Shown piece by piece: positions 35,626 through 48,768 of a stretch of DNA of 64,000 nucleotides (position 1 is its first letter; the number at the start of each line of letters is the position of its first letter). The DNA lies in assembly GCA_002270565.1 (NCBI GenBank), contig NQMI01000001.1:1973-65972 (forward strand), in the 5' to 3' direction. A program made the position numbers and the translations under genes. The notes below the pieces were generated by a model. The model worked only from the letters and a program-made list of their open reading frames with translations. It searched no databases and was not told the DNA's origin. The DNA is from Stenocarpella maydis (lineage: Eukaryota > Ascomycota > Sordariomycetes > Diaporthales > Diaporthaceae).

Positions 35626-37500
35626 TGGGCTCTCACCCCACGACATGCTCTCGAGCTATCCCGATCGACACTAGATCCGCGATTGTACAATATGCGACCT
35701 CACGGAGCCTCACCACGACCGAGTCGACGAGTGGCTTCAGTTTTACCCTTCTTCGTTCACGCATCGCCAGTTGAGCCGATAGATCTACCACATTCTAATT
35801 CTCACCATTCGCTGTCTATACCATTTTTTACGACTCGTTTTTCAGCCTTTTGGTCAGGTCATGAGCATAGCCGACACGGGTGCATCGGCAGGAGCTACAA
35901 GAGCTGGGTCGCGTCGTGCATATCATCCCGGAGTGGGGATGAAACCTGGGAGCGGCAAAAAGTTGCATGTTTCAAAGTTTGGGGAGAAGATTTATACCCT
36001 GTTGTTCGAACGAGATTTTCGGTCGTTTTCGGCAGTGCATCCTTCGATTCCGCGGATGGCAGGAACTTGCGCATACTACTTGGTGCGAGGAAGAAACCAC
36101 CGTCTTCATCCGGACTAGAGCGAGCGAACAAAGAGGGGGGGGGCGCCCGCGAAGGGCCGGCCCGACGACACATCGGAGAAAGTTTCGAAACCGACAACCG
36201 AGTCTCGACCAGCAGCGCAATTCGAATTTCGATCGGTCGCTATCGCTCGCCGCAATACCTCAAGCTTCGGGCAATTCTCACTGTCTGGAGCCACATTACC
36301 ATTTTTGTTTTTTTTGGCGACGCGATTCAAAATATTCTTGTGGATGCTCTTCCCAGGCCTCCTGCGGTGGCAGGGCCACGATCAGGCCACTAATGGTCGG
36401 GTCCTATACCATTGAGTGAAATGGCGTTCATTGGTTGTCTTATCTGTTTTGTTTTTTTACTGGCGGATTAGCCTCGGTGTCAGGATCATGTTTTTTTTTA
36501 CTAGGCGGGGAAATTCGGTCACGGTCTTGGGTCCCATCTCTGAGCCGGCGCTGCTCAATGTCTATCGCTTGATACCACTCACCAACACAAACCCACCTAA
36601 TGTCTTTCGCTTATACATCGATACCTGGAGCATAACACACCCAGCTCACGCTCGCTAATTACTACAACAACTATATACATTTATTGTATTTTACGGTCGC
36701 TACACGGACACTGGGGGGTCGGAACGGACGGGATTTATACCGGGAAAGGGAAATTAGATGCCTCTGTGGTTCTTCCCGCGGGGGTTGAGGGACCACAAAG
36801 AGAGAGGAAACGGGGAAGGGACGGGAATGCCGCAAGGGGGGTTCTCAAAGGAGTTGGCTGTTTGGACCTGTGGGACTTTTTTTCCCCCTTATCTCCAGGT
36901 CGTCTTTTCTGCGCACGATCTCGTTTTTGGCTTTTCTGGTTCACCTACCCAAGCCCGCCACCCCCCAAAGCGCCGCACCTGTCAAACCACACTGATGAAC
37001 TGTGTTGGTCTTTTGAAATACTCGGGTTTGTTTGCCCGGGGGGGGGGGGACACTGGGACAGAGCAAAAAAAAAAGAGAACAGAGAAATGCTTGTCACTCG
37101 AAATGTACTACTAGCTGAGCGAAAGAGAGTTAACTTTGCGACTGAGGCTTTTTCTCCCTACGGACGGCCTTGATCTCAGAATAAAAACTTCCTTGGAAAG
37201 ACAAGAAAAGAAAACGGACCAAAACGGTGACGCGGAAACTCTCTGTGTCTGTGTTGCATAATGAACTACTTACTAGCAAGAACAATCCCAGACGCCAGGA
37301 ATCCGAAAACTTTTCTATTTTATTTTATTTTATTTTAATATTTCAGCTCTTGGATCCAAACTGCCGAAAATCTCGATTCAGCTGAGAACTAGGCTAGGAG
37401 AGTAGACTAGGATGAAGGCGAAGGCGGAAGGGAAAAAAGCACATCCAACACTATTCTGAAAAACCAACTTAAAAAAAGATCAAAAAAAAAAAAGACAGTC
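35626..37500. other. flbC downstream region
   Basis: The 3' UTR is probably in the first few hundred bases. No other gene is recognisable; frames on both strands are short and overlapping. Holds a G12 run (37038-37049) and a (TTTTA)n tract (37317-37339). Confidence 0.45.
37317..37339. repeat. (TTTTA)n microsatellite
   Basis: Four to five tandem five-base units in non-coding DNA. Confidence 0.85.
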
Positions 37501-37585
37501 AAGTTTTCTCGTATCCGTCCGCCTGCATTCTATCGTATCCTATCCACCACATCACCCCCAACCTCATCACCCGCGCCAGCCTCGA

Positions 37586-37626
37586 CATGACATGACATGA
37601 CATGACACGACATGACCTGACCTGAC
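37586..37626. repeat. (ACATG)n imperfect microsatellite
   Basis: Five-base period, degrading to ACACG, ACCTG and GCCTG variants at the right end. Confidence 0.85.
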
Positions 37627-40600
37627 AAGCCCAGCCTGGCCCAACCCCATGAGATAGGTCCAAAAGAAAAACAAATCATGCCACCCGCATGCCCATGCCC
37701 GCCGGCAGATCCACCTACCTGCATGTACCTAGCCTGCCAGGCCTGACATCAGGAACGAGCCTTCCGCGTCTTGTCAATTTACCTCTGACAGGCACAATAT
37801 CCCAAAATGCCCATTCTCCTCCCCATCCCCCGCCCCCGGGCCCTCCCTATAACAAACATAATATGGACGAATCGAGAGGCGGGCGGGGGAAGGGTATAAG
37901 ATCGACAAGGCGAAAGTGAGCGACTAAGTGAAACTGGTGACATTTTCCTATGTGATGTGCGTGTGCGTGCGGGCCGCCGCGCAGCGGGATCGGCATCGGC
38001 GCACTCACAGTAGAGAGCACGTGGCTTCACGTGGATCGAGGGATGGGGGGTCCTGGATTGAAGTTTAGTCGCCAGGTAAGTAAGACGATGGTGTTGATCA
38101 TCTGTTGATCATCAATCTCCTCGTCCACACATCCCCCCCCCCTTTTTTTTGTCCTCCTCTGTCCATTTGGGGCCAGCGAGATGAGATGAGGCAGACACCA
38201 TTCATTCACAAGCCCCATGCCGAGACGAGCCCGACGATCTTATCAAATGATGGCTTCTCTCTTCGAGAGGGCATGTGTGTTTGTGTGGGTGGGTGTGTGG
38301 GTGGGTTGGCTCACCCGGATTTGGCCTTGGCCGATATGAAAAGGGGAATCGATCAGCTCGACTTAGTGAGCCATGTCTATCACTGCGACCCCAGGTGGCA
38401 AGGGCCAAGTCCCGTTCGTCCCGATTAGATTGACAGGTCATGGGCCTGCCCATCGCACCCCAGCGCTGCCAGCTCGGCGGAATGGGATGGATGGGAGGGG
38501 TTTTTTTTTGGGGGGGGGGCGGATGGGCCAAATTAAACGCTGCATCTGGTCTTGCTGGATCGAGCCCTAGGCGAGGCTTAATTGTAATTGATGTTCATCA
38601 TGCATGCTATTGAGTAGGCAGGTAGTAGTAGCCCAGTGTAATGGGTAAGTGGCTAGGGTTTTTGACATGAAACAAACCACCCCGGTCTGACCAGAGTGAT
38701 CTGCAATATCAGATTCCCTCGGTGATATCTCATTGGGTTCGACTTAGGCTGTCTGGCCGTGAAGGATGAAGCAGCCGGCCAACCACAGGACAATGGCAAC
38801 GGCCGCGTCAAAAAGTCAAACCTGCTTTCTGAGCAGCACTGTCATGGAACGGTAAAAAAGAGGGGAGTTGAGATGGAGCTACAGTCACGCACGCAGAGGT
38901 GAAGGATAGAAGACAAGAGCGGGAATGAAACAAAGATGCCATTGGCTGCAGCGGGACAGGGCAGGACCCAGCAAGCACGCCGCCACCCAAAATATTCCAG
39001 CGGAAGGTGTACGGACACGGAGGGCTGTCGTCAGCTTTGCACCGGCACAGACAGCCCCCGGCACCCATTGCTCTCGCCTTCCTGATGCAATTTGCCCTCT
39101 CGCTGGGTTCAGGGCATGTCAGGGAGATGACAAGTGACACATCCCATCAGAGAACGGCCGAGTCACCAAATCATGCTCAAGCTCATTCTCCACCCCAGAG
39201 GCGGCGGAGGAGCGGGTGGTGCATCGCGAGGCGCCGGATGGTTGTCACCGAAATCAGGTCGCCGAAGGGATTAGGCAGTCACCGTGCCTCGTGCGTTGCT
39301 GGTCACTGCCAAAATCGCCATGCTCGCGCGTGCGTTCCCTGTCTGTGATCAGCCCTTCACATGCGCCCAAGGCGCGGCTACCGGGTTGGATCCTAGAGGC
39401 CCTTGAGTTTCCCGGGGCGAAGAGCAAATCTTGTCCGCCATAACGGGACAGGAGAGGGGTGCAGAGGTGACTCGCCCAATGCCTGAGGTTCGGAACCAAC
39501 AAGAGGCAAGGATACTGATGGGCATCGGGATGGAGGTTTCGGTAGTTTGGAGATGGGTCCTGTGGCAGTTGGTGATGACTGGGGTGGGATGTGGGTTTAC
39601 TCAGCACTAGGAGAAAAATCTGCGACCGGTCTGCTGGTGGGTGCAGTGTCAGGGAGTGAGGGAGCACGTCAACGGGGCACCAAACAGTGACTGTCAGGCA
39701 CAAGGGGGCGAAACATCAGAAACATCCGGGGCAAGGCTGTTCTGCCACAAGCCGGACATCGCAACCGCTGGAAGGACCGCCAAGCACCGTAGCTCCAAAT
39801 ATAGACAACAAGTCCCAACGTTCCGTCTTGAGGCAAGCAAGGCGCTTGCCTGCTAGTCTCTGCCAGTCGGCGGAGCGGACTAGGGCTCTGGATGGGAGGA
39901 TGCACCAGACAAGCGGGGGGGGGGGACAAGAGCTCCCATGGCCACGGCGGGGACTCTTTTGCCACTCAGGCAAAGGTGGGTTTTGGGGGTCGCCGCTCCG
40001 GTTCGCTCTAGGCGATGTTCGGCGCTGCTAGGGCCGATGGTCCATGACCCAAAACCGCACAACAGCTGAGCTGTAGCAACGGCGGAAGAGCCCCCGTGCT
40101 TCAATCCATGGACGTGAATCGAACCAAATGCCAGCCTGGTGGCGCACAATCTTCAGGGACAGAGGCGCGGCGTAGCATCCGCCGCCGCGTGGGGGAGGGG
40201 AATAACTGAAAGGATGGGGCGCATATTGTGTTGAACGACCGTGATGGAGGAGCAGGAGGCGGCGGCGGCGGCGGCAGGTTACGTGGCGATGCGACAGCGG
40301 AACGGGTCCCGCAGTGATGGCGACAGGACATGTGCGTCCGTGATTGCTCGGAGGCAACCGAGGGCGGAGGATGGTCGTCTTTGCGGTACACAGGGCCCCG
40401 AAGAGGTTATTGTCGCGGGTGGCCAGCCGGTCCGGCAAAGTAAGAGGGTGACATTCCCCACCCGGTCGGGCTAACCCCTGCAGACTTGAAACATGCTTGG
40501 CCAACGGCAATGGGCTCCCGAGGGACGGGTTTGTTTATCGCTGCCAGGATGGGAATGGCCTCGATAAGACACCACTCTGCCGGTGTTTGGGTGGGAGGGC

Positions 40601-41715
40601 TGGCGATGGCACGGGCACGGGCGCAGGCGCCGTAGTGTATGTACACTAGTATGTAGACGTGTGGGCCTCACAAAAGGGGGGAAGGCGACCTTGGATCCGA
40701 GAGGAAGACAGACAGAGGACCGGGTGGCGGACGTGATTGGCCAGGAGGGCATGGTGGCGGGAGGAAGCTCGCATCCTTTGGCGAAGGAGGCGACGCCGGC
40801 CGGGCAGCGTGGGGACCGTGATTGGGCTGCTCGAGGTCAAACAGCCAGCACGTGAGCTTTGGGTGACGGAGGCAAAATCATAACCAGGCTCGACAGGCCG
40901 CCTGGAGGGAGGGGCAAAAGGCCGATTGGGTCCCGAATTGTGTATCTTGGACATGCTGCGGGGGTCCCGGGGAGATATGGGGCAGCAGTATGGTCTTGTA
41001 TATTTGGTTGCGCACGGCTATTTGCTCGGGTAGGCCTTCTCCGTTGTGGGTGCTGTGGCTTGTGGGATTTTGATTGTTTGAGATGGCAGATGCAACATCG
41101 AGTTTGTGGCAGAAGTTGCGAGCGTGGTTGGCCCGGAGTCGAGCAGCATCGATACCCGGCCCCGGCCACGGGACAATGGCTCGCCGTCAAAGCCCTTCGG
41201 TGGGCTGCTGCGTTGGCTTGTGTCGAGCCGAGCTGGCTGGGTTGCAGACAGCACCGCCCTTCACATGCAAGCTCAGCTTGTATCTGGTCTAGTCCATCAG
41301 GCAGGCTGCCGCGGAGGTGGGAGGCCGGAGTGCGGAGTGGATCGCGAGGCGGGGAAGTGGTCTGCCAGGGTCAGGTTCATCCAGCAAGGGCAGAAGCGAG
41401 GCCTGGCAGCATCAAGGTCCTGGACACACCACACTAATGCGTTGTGTGTTCCCGAACAGCCCGGCAAAGAGACAGGCAACAACCACATGGAGACGGCGAG
41501 CGGAGCAGCCAGCAGAGGCAGCCGAAAATAGGTGGTGAAGAAGGCTGTGCGTCTCCGGCACGAGTCATCATCATCACCCCGGAGCCGAAGGAGAGGAGAC
41601 GGACCATCGGGGATGAGCGTGGGCCCGGGACTGAAACGGAGGTTGAATCGAGGCTGAGACAGTGACAAGCAGGCCCCCTCTTTGCCTCTGGGGATGGTGT
41701 GGTTCCGCGCCCCGA

Positions 41716-41783
41716 GGTGTCGTCGTGTCGTCGTGTCGTTCGTGTCGTCCGTGTCGTCCGTGCCGTCCTTGTCGTCCTTTGAC
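41716..41783. repeat. (GTC)n imperfect repeat
   Basis: GTC/GTCGT units with interruptions. It accounts for the Thr/Asp/Arg-rich open frames predicted on the opposite strand. Confidence 0.8.
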
Positions 41784-42725
41784 GTTGTCGTCGTTTGGCG
41801 TGGAGCCAACCATTTAGCGCCAGCTCGGGTTTTCCTTGGACGTTGACTGCATGCCCCGCATTTGATGCTGCTGGATCAATACTCGTGCTCTGATTGGTCG
41901 ATGTTGCGGCTCGCCACGCACACCCCCCCTCGATGACGACAGTGCCTGCCCAAACGGATAGCCCGATGACGTAGGCGGAGAGCTGGAGAGCAGGGTTCAC
42001 GGGCCAGGGTGCAGGGGCTGGCAGCAGGGGTCCCGGGATGGCAGGGACCGCAGGGGCCGCAAGGGGGGCGGGAGAAGGCAGGCGTGAGTGGTTGGGTCCA
42101 ATGGGGAGTGCTCCACCGCCTGCAGTGCCAGGCATCCAGTCTGCTTCGATACAGTACGGAGCACACTACACTACAATTCGTCGCCAGCGCCCCCGTCTCT
42201 TGCCTCTCCTGTCTCCTCTTTCCGCAGGACCGATTGCCTGGAGAGGGAGGCTGGCAAAGGAGGAAGCCGTGAGCGTTGGTCAAGAAAAGAAAAGAGCCAA
42301 ATGAAAATAGGGCAGGATGGCAGAATCATTACAACCCAGTCCGAAACGACAAGCGCCATCCATCGTCCCAAAGCCTGCAAGAGCCAGTTCATCCTGCCAG
42401 CCTGCGAGATCGTCAGGGTCCTGCTGTACTAGTCCTGGCACCTGCCGGCCGCCTTCGAGGCTGCAGCCAGCCAGCCGTACCATACTTTTTTTCGGCATCA
42501 ACGACGCCCTGCGGCAGATGTACTTTTCGCGGAGCCGGACATGTTGTCCTTTGATCCATTCCTTCTCCCCCCACGCTTATATTGTGTACCTACTTAGGTG
42601 GGTAGACGTAGTGCAGCGCACTTCCAATCCTTGAACGCACATGCTGCATGTGGTACATGTGCATGCACCGCAGCAGCCCACGATACACAGTACCAATGTT
42701 ATGTACACAGCCTTTGCTCTTCCTT

Positions 42726-42825
42726 GCTTGTCTGCTTGTCTGCTTGTCTGCTTGTCTGCTTGTCTGCTTGTCTGCTTGTCTGCTTGTCTGCTTGTCTGCT
42801 TGTCTGCTTGTCTGCTTGTCTGCTT
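42726..42825. repeat. GCTTGTCT minisatellite, 12.5 copies
   Basis: Twelve perfect tandem copies of an eight-base unit plus a half copy. Because eight is not a multiple of three, all frames stay open through it, giving periodic Leu-Val-Cys-Leu or Gln-Thr-Ser-Arg peptides that are not genes. Confidence 0.95.
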
Positions 42826-43106
42826 ACTGTACAGCTGCCACGCAAGCAATCATGAGCACATATGTATAATGTGACAGAAATGGGTTTCTTGCTTGACTGA
42901 GACTGCTGCTAGCAGCAATTGCGGATGGGGGGCCAGCAGAGATGCGTTATTAAACCACCACCACATGAGGGGGGGGGGCTCCACCACATATTCATTACAT
43001 ATACACCGAGTCCACCGCCACGAAATTGAAGCCAAGCGTGCATTCAATTCTGCCGCCCCCCGCCACATCAGTGTGACATCGCCCACTGGAGGGCTGGCTG
43101 GCTAGA

Positions 43107-43167
43107 TGATGATGATGACGGTGGTGGTGATGATGATGATGATGACGGTGATGATGATGATGATGAT
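43107..43167. repeat. (GAT)n imperfect microsatellite
   Basis: GAT units interrupted by ACGGTGGTG blocks in non-coding DNA. It encodes a poly-His shadow on the minus strand. Confidence 0.9.
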
Positions 43168-46100
43168 TGGTGCCGCCCCGTGTCATCTCGAGCCTGCTGC
43201 TCCTCCTGCTCCTGTCTAGCTGCTGCTGCTGCGGTGGGTGTGTCGTTGAAATAACCCTTGCTGCACAATGACGCAGTTGGCGCCGTGTCCGAGCTCCACC
43301 CTTTTCGCGTACGACAGGACCCTGCCTCGTCGCCTCCGCTATTCCCGTCGCTCAGGTGCTGGTTACAGACCCCTCCCCCGCCGCGCTAAGGATGTTTGTA
43401 CCTGTACATAATACTTATACGCCCTGACCACCTTTTGTTTTCAACCGAGACCCCCTCTAATTCGAGCCCCTCCCCACCCCGCTTCTCGTTTCTCCCTCTT
43501 GACCCTGGTGAGGTCAAGACGGAGAATTCAATTCAAAGCAACCCCACTCTGCCACTCCGACTAAGGAAGCTCCATCTCTCCTCTAATCTCTAGCGTCCGT
43601 CCGAGGTGTGTCATCTCATTCTCGCTCTCACTGTTTGTTCTCGTTTCGAGACGTCGTCTCATTTTGATTTCGGCCCGTTGCACATTCCACCTTGACACTT
43701 TAATGTTTGGATCCAGGATTGCAAAAAAAGAAAAAGAAAAAAAGAAGAAGAAAAAACCCCATCGGGAGGAATCAACACATTAAGCACCACGCACTCTCTC
43801 TCCAATCCCTTCATCAGCTCTAATCCTGCCTACACCAGATATACCGAGGTCCCAAGTTTAGTGTAGAGGCATGGATAGGCTGTCCGAAATCCAGGGTCCC
43901 TTTCTCTTCATGTTGTCCGACCGGCTTGTCTGCCAGTCTGCTTCCCTAGCGTCGCCGTCTCCCGAAAAGATGAAACGAACTGTTTATGTCCTAGTGCCGC
44001 TCGTATACTAATGCGTTTTCTCACTAACCCGCATCGACTTTGTCCGAGATTCCCATCCTGGGAGAACCCGCCCAGCGCACCACAGCCGTGGTTTTTTTTT
44101 TAACTGCTGGGTACTTGAGTCGTCTTGCACATCTTGCAGTTGTCGCGGCATCCGACTGACTGTCAAGGAACAACGCCTTCCCAAGAGGCCACCTTTCCTC
44201 TTTGAATTGCACTTGTTTGACGAACGACATACTGAATCCGGTTGCTGACCCCCCCTCTCTCTCTGTGTGTGTGTGGCGGTACCAGGAACAAAACGTCCTG
44301 CTTTTTAGTGTACTGCCACATCGCGGTCCCAATTGATTATACTATGTATCCCCTCGACTCAATCCTCCCACCCCCCGCTCATCATCTCACCTCCCTCCAC
44401 ACACACACACCCCCCCCCCTCCCCAACCTATCCTGACGACGCGCACCAACCCCCTGCCGCGAAAGCTGCACAATGCACAATGCGTTACAGCATCGCAATC
44501 CCGCCCTCGCAGCAACCGTGGTCAGCCACTGGCACCCGGGGGTGTAGGGCCAGGCACACTGGCACACCGCTATTCGGCAGCGTGCAGGAACAAGTGCAGG
44601 GTTTTTGTTTGGGGGGGGGGGGTGTGACAGATGCATTGAACTGCACGCACAGGGCTATTATATGTAACCCAACCCACCTGCGTGCATTGCATGCATGCAC
44701 ACCAGCACATACCCGTCCGCGACGCAGCATAGCAGTAGGGAATAACCGCCGAGGGCAGGCGGCGGGATTTGCCCCAGGCGCCATTGATTGCATCACGCAG
44801 CTTGTCGTCTTCACTAAACTAGGTAGGCTGGCTGCCTCCGTGTCCGTGTCCGACAAGGCGTCCATCCCCATCGCATTCAAGTGGCGTTGGGCCCTCCTTT
44901 CTCTCCTGCTGCCACCCCCGGTCGCTTGGACGTGTTATTGTGCTATGCTGTGTGTACAGCAGCGCCGGCGCGCACCCACCATAGTATACTCTAGCATACT
45001 CATTCTACTCTTCCCTTTTTCTTTTTCTTTTTTGTGGTGTTATTCCGCATCTCCTAATCCGAGGCGCTACGATGTACGCTAGGGGGAGGAGGTGTGGGGG
45101 GACCAAATAAGCCCCGGACCCCTTCCTGCCCCCGGAGCGCAGGTGAGAAGATTAGCGCGTCCGTGTGCTCTTTGTGGCTGTCACGGGTATTTCGGACCCC
45201 GTCCCTGAAGTTCAGATGGATTGATGCTTGATGGGACGTCGGCCGGGGAGGGTGGAGTATATTTTAGTTTTGGAGGGCGGCTAGTCCGAATGCCGCGCCG
45301 CTTGTATAACGTAACGTTGCTCGCAAATAAGCCGCCTTTTGCTGGTTCAGTGCGGGTTGGTTTATTCCAGAGTAAAAGAACCTTGAAGATTACATAGACC
45401 CAGGTCCCGCATACGCCCACCCCCCTTCCCCAACTGTAGTGTCCTCGGTGTCTTGGTTAGTTTGGCACACGTGATCTTGATGGCTGAATTTCTCGGCCTG
45501 GTGTTGGGCTCGCGACCGTTTCACTACTGTACTGTTCTGGGAAGTGTGGTCGTCTAAGTAACGTGCAGCTAGCTGGTTGGTGCTTGACGGCATCGGTGCT
45601 CAGGTGGTTTGCCTCAGCTTTGATAGCTTGAGTACACAAACCGTGTCAGACGGCAATCGCCAGTGCCCAAAAGTCTCGTAGCATTTCCTATGGAGTCTAG
45701 TTATAATTACAATAAATTGGGCTCTGCCGATGAGGTCAAGGTGAGAGCCCATGTCCACGGGTAGGCTTAGAAACCTCAATTGTCCGTGGCATGTCGTCCA
45801 GATTCCCCTGGGTACATGTCAAAGATCATGCATGAGCGTGCCCTCACTGTCAGATGATCTTATCTTTGTCAAAAGACAGCCAGCCCCCCCCCCCCCAAAA
45901 AAAAAAAAAGAAAACCCCAGGGGCCTCGACGCCTGTCAGTGACGGGAGATCGTCAGCAACTGTCTCGTGCCTGACAAGCAGCGCGCGACACACAGCCATG
46001 GAGAAATCCGGGGTGGCGACGGCAGATCAGCAATTGCTAAAGCGCGCGTCGTGCGGTGAACAACTGGGGGCGAAGGGGTTATTAGGCTCGAGACGGACCT

Positions 46101-47136
46101 TTTCAGGCCCTTGCGTGCAGTGGTGGTGGTTTGTTGATCGACTTGCCACCTGCCACTAGAGGGCCGGGCGGAGTGAGCTACAGTGAAAAAACAAAAGGAT
46201 CGGCAAACCTTGTGCGATGATATCCCAAGTCTGGACTGGGGCGAGCGCTGTCTTGTCCAAAGCTGACCTGGGATGAAGTGTCGACATGCTGAGGTTTAAG
46301 CCTCGCGATCGCGGCCAAGGTTGATTGGTTGAATCATCTGTTGAAACAGACAATAAGGTTACGCAATTGCGGTGCAATTTCGGCGTCGCCTTTGCGTTCC
46401 CCATCATCATCGGCGTGCGCAGCAGGCGCGGGAGCTCGAGTTCTGCTTAATACATCGCTCGCTGTTTCTGTCCTGGGGAGGAGCACTCTTGACAAAGTCT
46501 CGTGCCCCAGTCACACATCCACGAGATCTGGCTCGGGGAGAAGAATAAATCCACGCCCTGAGATGATTGGTTTATGCACAACGCGATGTGGCCGTACTTA
46601 TCTGCAGTGCTACCGGCAGACAGACATCCTCAGTGATGCTCCTTGAACTTTGTCACCTGGGGCCCAGTATGCTCTCTAGGCTTTTGTCTGGCGATGCGAG
46701 TGACCGTTTCAAAACGAGACTCTCAGTCCACGGTCATCCCTCGGTGTATCCGCCCAGCCTCTTCAATCGAGGCCGGCCAGAAACCCTGTCACGAGGGCAG
46801 CACAATCCTTCGTGAGAATCGTAGATGGGCTCTCGGGTAAACTCGCAAGTGGGCTGCCCACAGATGTCCATTGCTCCCGTCTGTTGTATTACGGGCCCTG
46901 ACGGAATTGGAGCAGAATAATGGTGAAGACCGAGTCCGTTGAAAGCTGGCGAGGTGATGATACTGGCGGATGGAGGGACCCGCAGGCCCCTCGCAAAAGA
47001 CTTCAACACCCGAAAACCCGCCCATTGCGTTCAGATTCCTCATTTCCTTCAGAGGTCGAGCCTGTCCCTTCCAAGCCTGGCACCATCGCCATCCAAACAC
47101 CGCACATGACAATCCCGCCGTGAACCCCCCGTCCCT

Positions 47137-48768
47137 TCACACCTCGCCCGAGCCGCCCTCGTCAGCCAGGACACCACGACCCAGGCCGAGCACGGCACGG
47201 ATCTCCCAGGCGACGCGCTCGTCCAGGCCTCCCGCCACAAGGAGCCGCAGGATCCGGCAGAACACCCCCGAGGCCCGCCACGCCGACCGCACCCACCACT
47301 CCTCCGCCGCGCCCTGCACCTCGTCCCGCAGCTCCTCGTCGCGGGGGTCGGCCCCGTGCTCGAGGAGCAGCGCCACGAACCCCACGGCCGCGCCGCCCGT
47401 GGCGCCCATGCACGCGAGCCGCATGGCCGTGGCCATCGCCCCCGGCTCGCTGGCGGCGTCGGGGCCGGCGCCGCGGAGGAGGGCGAGCACGATGGCGGCG
47501 GAGAGGTCGCGCGTGTCCGGGCCGGCGGAGAGGCCCATGGCGTGGGAGAGGTCGCCCGGCTCGGCGGCGACGCCCTGCTCGAGCATCGCGGCCAGGAAGG
47601 GGACGCAGTGGTCCCGCCTGTAGGCGGGGCTGGACAGGAGGTTCTCGTGCATGGCGGCGGCTACCGAGGGCCTGGTGAGCCCGGAAAAGTCGGCAATATT
47701 ACCTGGCGGCGGAGGCGGGGGGTGGAATCGTTGCAAGTCGGCGAGCCCGGGCTGGCTTGCCAACGTGCTGCTGTCGGACCACTGCCAGGTGCCGCTGGCG
47801 AAGCCTGGGAGTTCGGCAAAATCGATCTTCCCGCGCGAGTCCTTGAGTTGGTCGTATGGCATCCACCTGGCGCCGAAACGCCTGAGGAGGCTGATGATGC
47901 GCATGGGGCACTCGCCCTCGCCCTTGCTGTCGCAGTCGCATCCCCACTCGCGCCGCATGTACGTGCGAAGGATGAACCAAAGGTGGTGGCCACCCAGGGC
48001 AAGTGCCGGCAAGGTCTTGGGTGGCAGACGCAGTCCGTGGTGGTGGGCGTGAGGTGCCTGGCTGATGCCCAGGATGGCGTCCATGAGGTTGTGGAGGAGC
48101 TCGCAACGGCAGTGGTTCTTGGTGCTGACCCCGATGATCATGGGGAACCAGGCGGGGTCGGAGGTGTTCGTGATGTGGTCTTCAGTGAACAGGACACCCA
48201 TGAGCAGCTCGTCAGCCTTGTCAACTCCGCATCGGAGGAGGTAGACAATGACAGGAAGCCGCTCGGACCGGATTGCAATCTGCATTGGGGTGAGACCCTC
48301 CCACGGTCCCAACCACGGGCTTTGCTCATTGATGTCGGCACCACAGTCGACCGCACGTCGCACCAGATCGAGGATGCCCAACTCAATGGCTCTATAAAGG
48401 GTGTTTTGAAGGCCGTACTCCCTGGAGTGCTCGACGAGAAAGATGTTGCATAGCCTAGTGCTGGTGGAGGCGAGCGCGAGCATTGAGTCATTGCCATAAA
48501 CCTTCCAGCGTCTCAGCTCAGCCCTGTTTCTGTGGCCATCCAAGGTGGCAACGGCATCGGACTGTGAGACTCGGTCTGTGCCAGAAAACAAAGCGGCAAA
48601 CTCGGCGACCGCGTTGTAGGGGACCAGTATGCCACGTGTCGTAGGTCTGGGTGTGCCGGAGGCTATCAGGTAGTACCCAACCCTCAGCATGAGCTCGCCG
48701 GGGACTCTCTCAAGGAGCGAGAGTCCTGGGTGGAAGGGCTGCGACGCTGTGGTGTTTGCGTCGTCCAT
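47137..48768 (-). CDS. F-box-like and ankyrin-repeat protein
   Basis: Single-exon frame of 543 residues. Residues about 16-41 (LSLLERVPGELMLRVGYYL) resemble an F-box, followed by a conserved-looking segment ending in the CNIFL region. Ankyrin-like repeats follow near residue 120 (LYRAIELGILDLVRRAVDCGADIN, then LTPMQIAIRSERLPVIVYLLRCGVD) and again near the C-terminus (VGFVALLLEHGADPRDEE). Such proteins typically couple substrate binding by ankyrins to an SCF ubiquitin ligase through Skp1, which is an inference here. The C-terminal half is GC-rich and Ala/Gly-rich. It is divergent from the hydrolase gene, with 648 bases between the start codons. Lack of introns fits many fungal F-box/ankyrin genes. 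Confidence 0.7.
   Translation of the reverse strand: MDDANTTASQPFHPGLSLLERVPGELMLRVGYYLIASGTPRPTTRGILVPYNAVAEFAALFSGTDRVSQSDAVATLDGHRNRAELRRWKVYGNDSMLALASTSTRLCNIFLVEHSREYGLQNTLYRAIELGILDLVRRAVDCGADINEQSPWLGPWEGLTPMQIAIRSERLPVIVYLLRCGVDKADELLMGVLFTEDHITNTSDPAWFPMIIGVSTKNHCRCELLHNLMDAILGISQAPHAHHHGLRLPPKTLPALALGGHHLWFILRTYMRREWGCDCDSKGEGECPMRIISLLRRFGARWMPYDQLKDSRGKIDFAELPGFASGTWQWSDSSTLASQPGLADLQRFHPPPPPPGNIADFSGLTRPSVAAAMHENLLSSPAYRRDHCVPFLAAMLEQGVAAEPGDLSHAMGLSAGPDTRDLSAAIVLALLRGAGPDAASEPGAMATAMRLACMGATGGAAVGFVALLLEHGADPRDEELRDEVQGAAEEWWVRSAWRASGVFCRILRLLVAGGLDERVAWEIRAVLGLGRGVLADEGGSGEV

Larger units (their letters stand above)
37501..47136. other. Right part of gene desert
   Basis: About 9.6 kb with no convincing coding region on either strand. 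The longest frames (41434-42135 -, 44333-45082 +) follow repeats or pyrimidine bias. Contains ACATG, GTC, GAT and eight-base tandem repeats, many G/C homopolymers, and two TAGTGTAG-type motifs (42166, 43859). Nothing resembling rRNA or tRNA. Confidence 0.45.

Noticed and set aside
42577..42874. Periodic Leu/Val/Cys or Gln/Thr/Ser/Arg frames
   Set aside because: They are translations of the eight-base minisatellite, open in all frames by arithmetic, not genes.
47162..48453. Long + strand frame opposite the F-box/ankyrin gene
   Set aside because: Antisense shadow of a GC-rich coding region; low-complexity Arg/Ala/Gly sequence without domain.
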